This document shows positions 35,480 to 46,200 of a DNA stretch of 64,000 bases, one piece after another. Within the stretch, counting starts at the first letter, position 1, and each line of letters opens with the position of its first letter. The stretch is from Bacteroidota bacterium. Lineage in GTDB: Bacteria > Bacteroidota > Bacteroidia > Chitinophagales > Chitinophagaceae. The stretch spans positions 186,001-250,000 of the forward strand of contig JAFDXK010000005.1 in NCBI GenBank assembly GCA_018267965.1, in the 5' to 3' direction. The notes beneath the pieces were generated by a model. The model ran no database searches, was not told the origin of the DNA, and saw only the letters and a program-made list of their open reading frames with translations. The position numbers and the translations under genes were made by a program.

Positions 35480-38400
35480 TTATTTTGACTTTTTGGTATC
35501 TGGGGACTTTGTATTCAATCCTGGAGATCTAGTATCTATTGATGCAGGGGTAAGGGTATTTTTATCAACCTTATCAACATTTCTGCCATATGCATCTTCT
35601 TCAAAACAAACACCACTATGTCCACCAATTCGTCTTTGTTCAACAATTGTATTAGCAGTACCGTCTTTAATCATCTTAAATCTACCAAAATGAACACCTT
35701 CATGAAATAATGTTGATACAAACGATTCTACAGCTCTATATTTATCTGCATCAGTAACCCTGAGACCACCGTATCCACTACCAATAGTCTTTCCATTTAA
35801 TTCGAACTCTAAAACATTTGCCACCTCAGGATCTATATCTATAACACCTCCATTTTTTTCCCAAGGATTATCCATATTCCCAAAATGACCATTGGGTAAT
35901 AGTTGAGGATAGGTATATCCGTTGGAAGTATATTCTCCTTCTTGATTTGTCGGTGGCACGTTAATTCGAATTTGTGGACCTGAACCAGGCATCAAATACT
36001 CATCCAAATTAGTCCCTTTTAATAAAGAATAATATTCAAACCAACCTCGCATATTTTTATTAAATAATTTTTGCAAATCAACTCCCTTTAATCTGCTCTT
36101 GAGGTCGCTCGGTAGTTCTTTGTTATAATATAAATTATACGCATTTTGCAACATAAGTTGCACCATTGGGTAATTTCTTAACTCATTGGGATCCCATCTC
36201 ATTAAACCATTGAAATCTATATATTTAATAGGGCTGTTCCCTGCAAAAATATACGGACTATATCCTGGTGTGTTATAACTTAAAGGATCCCTAGAAATAA
36301 ATATTCCTAATCTTGTATCATTTTCTCTAGCTCCAAAATTAGAGAAATTTCCAGCACCCATTATGTGGTCATCTTTTTCCTGTCCGTTAAAACCATAGTT
36401 GTATTTAGTGTTTTGATAGCTTCTGCCGGGTTGCAGGCTACCATAAGCATAGTAATTGTTATACGCCTGTATAGGAGGTGCATTATGTGTTCCTTTAGTA
36501 CCTGTGTCACTAAATACAACTCTTACGTTACCCAAATGGTCTTTGATTTCATAATGTACAGTTGGCATGCTGTCTATAAATGATACGCCGTGTATATTCT
36601 TTCCTTGCATCACGCCTACCCTATCCAATCCATACATATACCGTTCACTCACCTTGTAGGTGTTAGCATTACTATCTTCAGTGTACTTAACCAACAGTTT
36701 CCCATCATCAGTGTATACATAGTAAGTATTATCGGTTTGCCCGTTATGCCGTATCGTTTCTTTTGCACGGTTACCCATATGGTCATAAAGGTACGTAGTT
36801 ACTGTGCTATCAGTACCTGTACTGTCCAATATTGTAGACATCCTGCTAATCCTTCCATATGGGTCCCAGGTTATCTTAATATCTTCCTTTTCTCCTGCTT
36901 TTCTTTGGGTATTTTGGTGGCGTATCACATTACCAACTTCATCGTAATTAAAATAGATGCCTGTATCCAAGTCACCTACATACGGCCTTCCTGCAGTGTC
37001 TGCATCTTTAAAATATTGCAACCTGTGCCAATGGTTGCTACCGTAATCAAAGGTTATTTCCCTTTCTGTTTTTCTGGTAATGCCTGCTAAAGTATCATAT
37101 GCCCAGCGCTGAAAACCACTGCCCATTCGTCCGTCAGCATCGTAACTAAATACTTCATCATATTCATTAGTCATGTTCCATCCGGGGCTCACATCATCAT
37201 AGGTATGAAACCATGAGTACTTCAGCCGGTTCAACTGGTCGTACCTGTATATAAAGCCAGTCTGTACGCCGTCAAGATATCCATAAGGACTTGGCAGAAA
37301 ATGTATACGGCTCTGCACGCCTGTCATGTTGCCATTATACAAGCCCCTGCCTAATAAGAATGCAGGGTTGTTATAGCTATCAAACTGCGAGCCGCTGTGT
37401 TTAAAATCGCCATTATAATAATTCAGCACTTCGCTAAACAGGTCGGTGCGATAAGGCGATGCGCCTTGCCCATCTGTGCCAAACTGGTCTTCACCATTTT
37501 GTATATCAGGCATATCAGAGCCCGGGTCTAGCGTAGTATCAGGATGGTTGACGGCTTTCAACCAGCCTTCCAATCCATAGGTATAATCTACCCCCTGTAA
37601 AAAATTGCCCAGTTCCATTCTTCTCACTTGCCCCAGGCTATGTAGGTCGTACACGTAGCTTGCTGTTATGTCTTTAAAATTGCTTGAGCCAAAGCTATAG
37701 TTGTCCCTCCACCAATGACTGGGATAGATATGAAATGAATATGCCAGCCTGCCGTCTTGTGTATATATATGACGGAAGGTCAGTGCATCGTCCATGTCTT
37801 CCGTTCCATCCACATCAAGCAAGTCCATATCATCTACCTTGCCGGAGAATTTCATGTCCTGCGTTTTTATCAGGCGTGCTTTATCCATACCACCTACATA
37901 TTGGTACACATAATCAGGGTCGCCTTGCGCATCATAACTGTAAATGGTTGTTGCCTGGTCGCCACCGGTAGCTAAGTTACCATCTACATCGGTACGCACA
38001 TAGCTGATACGTCCTGTCAGATTGCGTTGGTAATTACCATTAAATGGTCCGCTTGCAGTTGGTAATATACCCCCTGTAGGATATGCGGTATTATAAGTAG
38101 TAATAGTAATATTCTTGTTATCATAAGAGGGCCCTCCTGTGGTAGGATAGTCCTGGTCGTTCACATGGGTAGATATGGCAGAAGGCAATCCACTGCTTTC
38201 TCCTGTTTCAATGATCCTGTCGAGGTTATCATATTTAGTATAAGAGAATTTTCCCGCCACTGCCTGCTTGGCATTGATAGAAAACCGCAGCCTGCTCATG
38301 GCATCGTAGTAATACCATGTCTCGCCTCCGTCAGCAGTATTGCTGCGCAATACATTACCCCGCGTATCATAATCGTATTCGCAGCGATATGCATCATTGG

Positions 38401-41400
38401 GCTTTGTAAACGATGTAGCCATATCATTCTCCACCACGCCATTAGGGTATACGGTACGTATCAGGTTACCAGCCCTATCGTAAAAATAGAGTGTATAGAT
38501 GCCTTGCTCCTGCGCATAGGTGTTAACAAATATATCTTTGATGAGAGATTTATTGAGGCAGCTGTCTTCATACATTTTACGTAGCCTTAGCTCACGTGCC
38601 TGATACACTAAGCTTACCTGATGGTCTAATGCATTGACAAAATTCGCACATACCAAATCAGCACAAGTATGCGCAATAACAGTAGTATCGGGGTTATCAG
38701 GGGCTGTATTTTCCCATTTAATACACACACTTCCGCCACACTCATGCAATTCGCTACAAACACGCCTGCACAGTGGCCTGTAAACGGGCTCCCATACTGT
38801 GCCGGACATGGCAACATAGTTCAGGTTAATACAATCTGCCACTACTATGCTTTGCGAATTGACTTTACAACTATCCGTGAGTGCACCACTCTCGTATAAA
38901 TAGGCTCCTCCGTTAAACTGCTGAGTACCGAGTGTCGCCGGGGATTTAACATCATAGGTTATAAGAATACTATCACCCGCATTCTTAGGACCGTAGATAG
39001 TATACAGCATTTGTGTGCCCGAAAGCATTCCATCTCCGCAACGGTAAGTAAAACCTGTAGGCAAATTTTCTACAACTACTATAGAATCGTTTGTAGCAAG
39101 GCTATCCCCAAGTGCAACATAAAGATTGACTGTCGTAACAGTTTTTTTATGTACCGAATCAAATGCACTGCGGTAATAATGCACTGGATGCCCCAGGCAG
39201 GAAGAATTACTAAGTCTTACCTCGGTGCCGTAGCAGAAATAACTGATGTGCTCATTGCTATTTAATGTCAATTTTGTAGTATCGCATGGCGGGCCGCTTA
39301 CGGGCGAAAAGCCTAGAGAACCTATATTTTGCAAAGCCCTCCAGTCATATGTCGTAATGCCAGCTGCTGTAAGTGAATCGCGAATTCTACCATTCAGGTA
39401 ATTAAGCCAAACCAATAACCCTGCAGTATTTGATGCAGAATCAACAGTTACCGCTTCGAAGTCGTCGGGGCATTTAGATTCACTACTATTAGGTTCAGAG
39501 TAAACGTCTATATCATACAGATATGCCTTAGTGATGGTATTTATTTTATCCGAACTTAAATAACCAGAAGAATCCGGAGTGACATCACACATACTTTCAC
39601 ACTTATTTACAATAGCATTTGCTAAACAAAACACTTGTGATAAGGTAACAGAATCTACAGGCTTTGGTCGCCATGCTGAATAAGTATACCCTTCTACTTT
39701 TACATCCCATTCATCCTGGTAATGATCATTCAAGGCGCTCATTAGCCCGGTCAATCTTCCATCACAGGAACGAACACATTCTTTATAGAGTTCATTATAT
39801 GAATTGCCTAACGCAGGGTTTAAATTTTTTATGGAATTTTTCAGAATAACAGTACGTAGATACAAATCATTGTTAGGACCTGTATTCTTCAAGCGTTTAT
39901 AGAAATTGTAAATATGAAAATTTTCCGTTTCAGGAGTATAGGTCGGGAAATTATAAATGGTACTATACCATGACGGTGGCGTACCTGCTGATGAGCAAGG
40001 AAATGTCACATATTTCATGTAGCAGAAAATATTTTCTGCTGAAGTATCGGTATGCCAGTCATAAGGGAAGTACTTATAGGGCTTACGCCTTACAGAATCG
40101 GTGACAGTAAACAATTCTGACTTTGCTCTAGGTGTGAATGGATATATAAATCCCACCTTCTCCATAAAATTCTGCCACCAATCATATTTAGGCGTTGAAA
40201 CCGCGAGGCTTGTCACAGTTGGTACTATCGTTTTCTGGCCAGCTATGTATTCGCGAACAGTAACTACCCATGCATCCCATAAAGTACCACAATCGTAGCC
40301 GTCTAATACCATGCGATTAATGATGCCGTTAAATTCCGTATCACTTTCTACAATAAACAAATTAAGTGTATCAGTCGTAAATGCTACACCATGATTAGTG
40401 GTATTAGAATACGCATCAGCAAAAAAACTACTCCCTTTTAAGGAGTCATCCAGCTTCATTTGTCTTTTCATATATTCAGCAAATTTTGGGGCATCACAAT
40501 CTGCACGTTTACAATTTACTGTTGGTAGCGTAAACACGTTACAACCATTATTAAACGATATTTGGAATGACGACTTAGTGGTATCTGCTTCTAAATATTT
40601 TGCTAAAGAGGCCAAGTCATTATTAACGGCATAATACCTCATAGAGTCTACAGACTTCAGTGTAGATAGCCCTGTAATGGGCAACACATAACCGCCATTA
40701 CTAAAGCTGGTATCCATACGTGCATCCAACACATCTATTACCGAATCTATGTAATACTTATTTGTAGCTGGATCTTGCGTATTCACTTCAAGCAGTAAAC
40801 TAACATCATAAGTACCAGGAGATAGAGGGCTGCTGGGGATAGCATAAGTACCACTTGTTGAAAACTCCGTGCCACTACAATGCCAAGTAGTGGTATCAAT
40901 TTCCGGTGTAACATTCCCAGTCCATCTGTAAGTAGTAGTATCGTACCTTTCTTTAGCAGTGATAGTCACTTTATAATCACAAGACGCGCATACATTAAAG
41001 CAATTATCCCAATAGGTTTTTGTGTAGAGCTTATATAGATAACTTAGTTCGGTAGGCGTAGCAAACACATAGGTTGCTTTTGACAAAACTGATGTTGGCG
41101 AAATATCAACCTTACCTGTAACAGTGTCATCATTAGTATGAGATTCGAATGTAATTGCCTCGAGCGAATCTCTACCCGGTGGCATAAGACAAGTGATGAT
41201 CGTTCTGTCAAATTCATCGGTGAATGTCACATTAATTGTGCCATTAGGGTCAACCGTATATGTTTTCGAGACCATATTAGCCATAGGTGCTTCGTCACCT
41301 AAAATATTAAGCAACTCTCTTGAGTTTGCCTTCCCGTAAAATTTTCTTATTGTATTCGCATTGCTTTGATTAGGATTATGAGCTGGGTCAGGAGCATGAG

Positions 41401-42439
41401 CTGCACCAGGAGATGAGATTTCACGAGGACGATTCAGCGGATCATTATAATACAATGTCCTGCTAAACGTCAAGCCCTCAGCATCAGAGATCCTTATGTC
41501 TGAATTACTTGACGAATAATAATCTGAGATTATACCACTGGTTATGGTGGGGTTGTTGTAATTCGTCTTATCATCAAAATCAGATGGCTTATAAAAAGCA
41601 CCAGAATAATTCTGAAATAAATTGTTATAGTATTGCAACCATATACTACTACCTGAAACTGCTGCAGGCAAAGATTGTAAGGAAGGGCGACCTGAATAAT
41701 CAATAACCGTTTCTGAGTATATATTGTGCCTTTTATCTTTTAACCAGTTTTCGTGTATTAGGTCTTGGTGCTGAATCGGCATTAAGAGGTAATTGGCGTA
41801 ATCTATCTTTTCATTTACCTGGCTTTCTTCGAAATACCAGTGCGGTGCATCACCAAACGTCCTGCGATGTATCCAGTTAATGTCGTCATCAAATTGTTCA
41901 TAATAAAAGATGAATGTGTTCAGTGAATCGTAAGTATGTGTAATTTTTACCGTTGTATCATCCTTTACTATTCCCGTATAGGTCCACGGACCCCAGGTAT
42001 CAGGATGAGCCCTACCTTCGTAATCTTTTGTACATATCCTTCGTACCCTCCAGGCATAATAACCGGTACCTTCTGTTAAAGTCAAATAAGACAATGTATA
42101 AGTTCCAGGAGGACCACCCGAAACACCCTGATTGGTTAAATGTGATAATGCCTCGCTCCAGTCTATATGAGCATACACAGAATCAGGTGATTTAATATTA
42201 GGGTCGGTATTGTACAACCTTAAAATCTGAACTTCATAATTAAAAGCGCAAGAACAATAATCTTGCCAAGTGAATTGAGGCGGAAAACCTGAAGGCACTA
42301 CAGATGTTATTCGCAAATTTGCCGTATCACAGTCTGTCATTTGTGCATTGGCTTTGAAATATGCCAAACACGTAAAATACAAAAGCAATAAGCCAATTTT
42401 TGACTTAAGACTATTAACCGACAGCAGACTGCGTTTCAT
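35480..42439 (-). CDS. Giant secreted RHS/YD-repeat protein with a zinc-metallopeptidase-like tip
   Basis: A 2319-residue protein. Signal peptide about 1-33 (LLLLYFTCLAYFKANAQ). Residues about 35-1300 are the beta-rich, Cys-containing N-terminal part. About 1305-2045 has YD repeats (YFYDRAGNLIRTVYPNG; YDTRGNVLR; YDAMSRLRF; YDHMGNRAKE). The RHS core is about 2015-2081: YYAYGSLQPGRSY, YNYGFNGQEKDD, RLGIFISRDPL, YSPYIFAGNSPIKYIDFNGL. The tip, about 2082-2319, has FHEGVHFGRF near 2245, a HExxH zinc-peptidase signature, with Glu-rich sequence after it (EEDAYGR) that could supply the third ligand. It belongs to the second three-gene module (2140 aa, 249 aa, 2319 aa), and the next gene is the probable immunity gene. 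Toxicity is inferred. Confidence 0.9.
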   Translation of the reverse strand: MKRSLLSVNSLKSKIGLLLLYFTCLAYFKANAQMTDCDTANLRITSVVPSGFPPQFTWQDYCSCAFNYEVQILRLYNTDPNIKSPDSVYAHIDWSEALSHLTNQGVSGGPPGTYTLSYLTLTEGTGYYAWRVRRICTKDYEGRAHPDTWGPWTYTGIVKDDTTVKITHTYDSLNTFIFYYEQFDDDINWIHRRTFGDAPHWYFEESQVNEKIDYANYLLMPIQHQDLIHENWLKDKRHNIYSETVIDYSGRPSLQSLPAAVSGSSIWLQYYNNLFQNYSGAFYKPSDFDDKTNYNNPTITSGIISDYYSSSNSDIRISDAEGLTFSRTLYYNDPLNRPREISSPGAAHAPDPAHNPNQSNANTIRKFYGKANSRELLNILGDEAPMANMVSKTYTVDPNGTINVTFTDEFDRTIITCLMPPGRDSLEAITFESHTNDDTVTGKVDISPTSVLSKATYVFATPTELSYLYKLYTKTYWDNCFNVCASCDYKVTITAKERYDTTTYRWTGNVTPEIDTTTWHCSGTEFSTSGTYAIPSSPLSPGTYDVSLLLEVNTQDPATNKYYIDSVIDVLDARMDTSFSNGGYVLPITGLSTLKSVDSMRYYAVNNDLASLAKYLEADTTKSSFQISFNNGCNVFTLPTVNCKRADCDAPKFAEYMKRQMKLDDSLKGSSFFADAYSNTTNHGVAFTTDTLNLFIVESDTEFNGIINRMVLDGYDCGTLWDAWVVTVREYIAGQKTIVPTVTSLAVSTPKYDWWQNFMEKVGFIYPFTPRAKSELFTVTDSVRRKPYKYFPYDWHTDTSAENIFCYMKYVTFPCSSAGTPPSWYSTIYNFPTYTPETENFHIYNFYKRLKNTGPNNDLYLRTVILKNSIKNLNPALGNSYNELYKECVRSCDGRLTGLMSALNDHYQDEWDVKVEGYTYSAWRPKPVDSVTLSQVFCLANAIVNKCESMCDVTPDSSGYLSSDKINTITKAYLYDIDVYSEPNSSESKCPDDFEAVTVDSASNTAGLLVWLNYLNGRIRDSLTAAGITTYDWRALQNIGSLGFSPVSGPPCDTTKLTLNSNEHISYFCYGTEVRLSNSSCLGHPVHYYRSAFDSVHKKTVTTVNLYVALGDSLATNDSIVVVENLPTGFTYRCGDGMLSGTQMLYTIYGPKNAGDSILITYDVKSPATLGTQQFNGGAYLYESGALTDSCKVNSQSIVVADCINLNYVAMSGTVWEPVYRPLCRRVCSELHECGGSVCIKWENTAPDNPDTTVIAHTCADLVCANFVNALDHQVSLVYQARELRLRKMYEDSCLNKSLIKDIFVNTYAQEQGIYTLYFYDRAGNLIRTVYPNGVVENDMATSFTKPNDAYRCEYDYDTRGNVLRSNTADGGETWYYYDAMSRLRFSINAKQAVAGKFSYTKYDNLDRIIETGESSGLPSAISTHVNDQDYPTTGGPSYDNKNITITTYNTAYPTGGILPTASGPFNGNYQRNLTGRISYVRTDVDGNLATGGDQATTIYSYDAQGDPDYVYQYVGGMDKARLIKTQDMKFSGKVDDMDLLDVDGTEDMDDALTFRHIYTQDGRLAYSFHIYPSHWWRDNYSFGSSNFKDITASYVYDLHSLGQVRRMELGNFLQGVDYTYGLEGWLKAVNHPDTTLDPGSDMPDIQNGEDQFGTDGQGASPYRTDLFSEVLNYYNGDFKHSGSQFDSYNNPAFLLGRGLYNGNMTGVQSRIHFLPSPYGYLDGVQTGFIYRYDQLNRLKYSWFHTYDDVSPGWNMTNEYDEVFSYDADGRMGSGFQRWAYDTLAGITRKTEREITFDYGSNHWHRLQYFKDADTAGRPYVGDLDTGIYFNYDEVGNVIRHQNTQRKAGEKEDIKITWDPYGRISRMSTILDSTGTDSTVTTYLYDHMGNRAKETIRHNGQTDNTYYVYTDDGKLLVKYTEDSNANTYKVSERYMYGLDRVGVMQGKNIHGVSFIDSMPTVHYEIKDHLGNVRVVFSDTGTKGTHNAPPIQAYNNYYAYGSLQPGRSYQNTKYNYGFNGQEKDDHIMGAGNFSNFGARENDTRLGIFISRDPLSYNTPGYSPYIFAGNSPIKYIDFNGLMRWDPNELRNYPMVQLMLQNAYNLYYNKELPSDLKSRLKGVDLQKLFNKNMRGWFEYYSLLKGTNLDEYLMPGSGPQIRINVPPTNQEGEYTSNGYTYPQLLPNGHFGNMDNPWEKNGGVIDIDPEVANVLEFELNGKTIGSGYGGLRVTDADKYRAVESFVSTLFHEGVHFGRFKMIKDGTANTIVEQRRIGGHSGVCFEEDAYGRNVDKVDKNTLTPASIDTRSPGLNTKSPDTKKSK

Positions 42440-42449
42440 AAAAATAAGT

Positions 42450-43199
42450 TTATGGTTTGTTGTGTAAATCCTTATAAGAAAAAGTTTGATATGGTGGCTT
42501 CAATCGTCCGTTTGTATTTAGAAATTTATTTTTCAGAGGCAATTCAGGAACATCATTCCTATCGATTCTTTGATTAACTGTCATTGTAAAGCTTTTCATA
42601 CTATTGCTAACTGCAGTGTTGTATTCCACTTGTACTTTCCTCAAAGCCTTAGTATCGTCATCAAAACAATAAGACAACATTAAAAAGGGACTTTTTGCCT
42701 TATCTACAGGGAAAGCAGTGTATTCAACAATATTTGTACCATCAGCACCTTTGTAATGTTTACAAGAGGATACATTCATTGTCCTCTTTAGAGAATCACT
42801 GAACAGGTTGTAATACACGGCAGATTTGATAGCCAAGGCATTTTTAGGCGTTTTTGTACGCATAATCATATTCATCGACCTGTTCACCGTAAAAACATCT
42901 TTTTCATCCATAAAAACTTCAACGCCATTTGCCTTATTAAAACGATAGCTTCTATTGGCAAGCATTTCTCCGTTCGTGACAGTATTTTTATAGGCTCCTG
43001 TCATTTCATTCAGCACCAAACTTGTCATACTGTAGCTCAAATACCAGCATTTATTTTTTTCTATTGCATCCTGAAATGTTGCCTGTTCTTTTTCATACAT
43101 TTTCTTTAGCTCATTGTAATATCCGTTATTACTCTGTTGAGCATACCCACTCACATGAGTAAAGAAAACTGTTGACAGTATTGCTATGACTATCCTCAT
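42450..43199 (-). CDS. Small secreted protein of the RHS module (second copy)
   Basis: A 249-residue protein with a signal peptide (IVIAILSTVFFTHVSGYAQ). No motif is recognised. Its neighbours, size and spacing (6 bases after the SpvB/YD-like gene, 10 bases before the RHS gene) match the 235-residue protein at 525-1232. The mature part has the same order of elements: a helical start, a block with an internal Lys/Tyr-rich turn, a central V-F-M-D strand, and a strand pair with KALRKVQVEYN near the end. I infer a fixed third component of these modules. Confidence 0.85.
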   Translation of the reverse strand: MRIVIAILSTVFFTHVSGYAQQSNNGYYNELKKMYEKEQATFQDAIEKNKCWYLSYSMTSLVLNEMTGAYKNTVTNGEMLANRSYRFNKANGVEVFMDEKDVFTVNRSMNMIMRTKTPKNALAIKSAVYYNLFSDSLKRTMNVSSCKHYKGADGTNIVEYTAFPVDKAKSPFLMLSYCFDDDTKALRKVQVEYNTAVSNSMKSFTMTVNQRIDRNDVPELPLKNKFLNTNGRLKPPYQTFSYKDLHNKP

Positions 43200-43205
43200 A
43201 TCAAA

Positions 43206-46200
43206 TCAATAATTTCCTATGTCCTTTAAATATCTGCTTGTAGGTGTATGATATTGTGCTTCATCAGCCTGCCTTGTTCCATGTATTGTTTCTTTTATCT
43301 TCCTGATCAATTTCCCTTCACCATTATACTGATACCTAGTTGAGAAATGATTATCGTCTATAATTGCCCAAAGCTTATAGGTACGTGTATCATACACATA
43401 ACAGGTCACCTTAGACTCTAATGGCTTAATCAAAATATCATCGATATATATTGGAACGTCACTACCACTCGTATGGTTATAGAACACATAGTGCACAGAT
43501 GTTGCCGGAGAAACACCAGGATAAATAGCTTCATACAGACACCATCTATCCACACCTGACCTGCCTATATATTTAATTGGTAAGGTTGTTCCATTTGCTT
43601 TTATTACCAAGTCACCTGTTACAAATGAAGCACTATCTGCCGGAGGAGTATATTTTGCCCAAAATCTTATTATATGTCCTTTACCGTTATCGTCCATTAC
43701 ACTACCCAGATCTAATTTTTCCCCTGGGTCATCACCATAAATTATTTTGAAACATTTACGACCACTATGCGGAGATTCGCTAATAAAGCTGTTGTATAAT
43801 ACTACACCGTCTTCTACTGTATAATTTGTACCATAGTGATTTTCAAAACTTTCAAATCTCGTCGAATTATAGCTGGCATTTTTGGCTGAAACTATTGGCA
43901 GCATCCCTCGGTATCCATATTTGACTGTTGAATAAACGTCATTCCCATTTTTATCTTCTAGTGCAAATCCATCTGGTGAATAAGTCGTTACTGTGTTTGT
44001 CTTTGTCCATAAAGCCGGATAATAAAAATCAATTGCTCTCCATGGTCCTTTAATAAACCTGTTTGATACCCCTGCAGACTTATAATTACGCTGGTCTACA
44101 TCAGGGTTACTGCCAGGTATGGTAGTATCATTAAAAACATAAGTTTCATAAGGCCGCCACTTACCTTTTTTACCAGCTTCATAATCATTAAAACTAGGGT
44201 TAATGACATATGATGTCGGGTAAGTCCAACTATCTTTATACTTGGTAGTGCTGGCATGTATTACGCCTCCGGGTATTTGGCAACATGTGCACCATCGGAC
44301 TGGCCACGTTATTTGCTCACTTGTTGCTGTATTTCTGAATGTTAATAACACAACACCAGTGTAATTGTAATAATCGAATCCATCAGGTGGGTTAAACGAC
44401 GTACCTAGTGAATATACATTTACCCCACCAGGAAATGGGTTAGTTGGACATGAAAAGCTAAGAGTTGCAGGTGTCCAAATGCCATACAAATACTGATGAC
44501 ATCCAGAGTGATCTAAATGATAATCCATCGGCTGACCAGTAGTGTCAAAAATTTGAAAGTAATAGTTATCAGTTGCATACCTCATCAACCTTATTGACCC
44601 AACTTTTAGCGTATGTGGTGCCGTATCGCACTCCCATCCTGCGTCAGACCATACCAGTACATTTTTGCTATTATGTTCCGGTATCACAATAGCAGTATCG
44701 GGCAATGTTCTCGGATGATAGATCAATCGTTTTAATGAATCGTCTAATGCTTTTAACAATTTTGTTCTTGGGTCTGTAAAAGCAGCATCGATATAATCCG
44801 TTCCATATTCTGTCATCCCCCCCATTGAAGCATGAAGCTGATTAGTATAGCCAGATTTTATCACTTCCATTTTTGAATAACTACCGGTAGTAATAGTGTG
44901 ATTATAACGATATGCCGCCCCAATATCTATTGTACTGGCTGACACATTTAATACATTAGCCATCGCAACACCGGAACCTGAATGGATAGCTACGAGATCA
45001 CCCTCATGAAACATATCGGCATTATCTACGCCTGAAACAGAATAATTACCACCAGATGATGAAACGCTTAAAGAACCATAGTAGCAATACTTTTCATTCC
45101 AAGCTTTTTGCCCCATTGATGAATATTGAGATGATGCAGGCACATCATATTGGGTGATAACGCCAACGTGCCCCCTATGCCCTAATCCCGCTCCAATATC
45201 CCCATATAATTGTTGCCCGTCGTAACCATCATAGGTAGAAGTAACGACTGGCTTTCCAGTTAGAGGGTCGAATGCAATATTATCTGTTACACGATATACA
45301 CCATCTTTCATCACCTCTGTACGCTTCAAAATTGCAGGGTAATGCACTACTTTACTGGTAACAATAGTATTAAGTATCTTGCTGGATGTACTTGTTATCG
45401 GGAAAGCAACAGGATAAGGCACAAATACATAGGGAGGGAAATATCCAACTGTAAAGTCACTGGTGAGACGTGTCTGATAGGAAACATCATCTACAGCACG
45501 CCTGTCAATTGTAATGTCTTCTTCTTTTCCGGGATAGTCATAATAGGAGCTGAATGAACTAAAATCAAACATTCTAATTGGTTCACCCGGGTTATAATAG
45601 TAATATTTTGTTGATGCTATCGGTGAATGTGAGGCGGGGTTAGAAACATTTGTCAATGTATATTCTCCCGGATAATCAGCTATCGATTTTAGCTGGCCAT
45701 GCATCTGATTCTGAATAAAAGTATATCCTTGTGAAACAGATGATTTAACACCAATGGTATAAGAAAACAAGCCAATATCTACGTATGGCCCTCCCGGTTC
45801 AGCGCCCTGAATATCAGAAACGCTATACGATGCAGGATGCTTACTATCAGCAAAGTATGGATAATCGTTAACTGTGTAATACTCTATTTCCGTGTAACCG
45901 GAACCTGTTACTGCATCTTGGTGAATATTTTTCTTAATTATTTTACTATACCCAATTGATGCCGCAGGTAATACATTCATTGAATACGGTCCACGGAACT
46001 GGTCTACATCTCGTCCTTGAAATTTACGCTTACGCTGTTGCTTCTTGGATAAGGAATCCCAAGGTAACCTCTTATCTAAATAATCAACTATAGGGTTTTC
46101 TTCTTTATTCTCATAAGGCTCATTTGTAGCAACTCCATAACTGGTACCGTCTGCAATATCATCATAAACATATTCTGTTCCATAGACTGCCTCTGTACCA

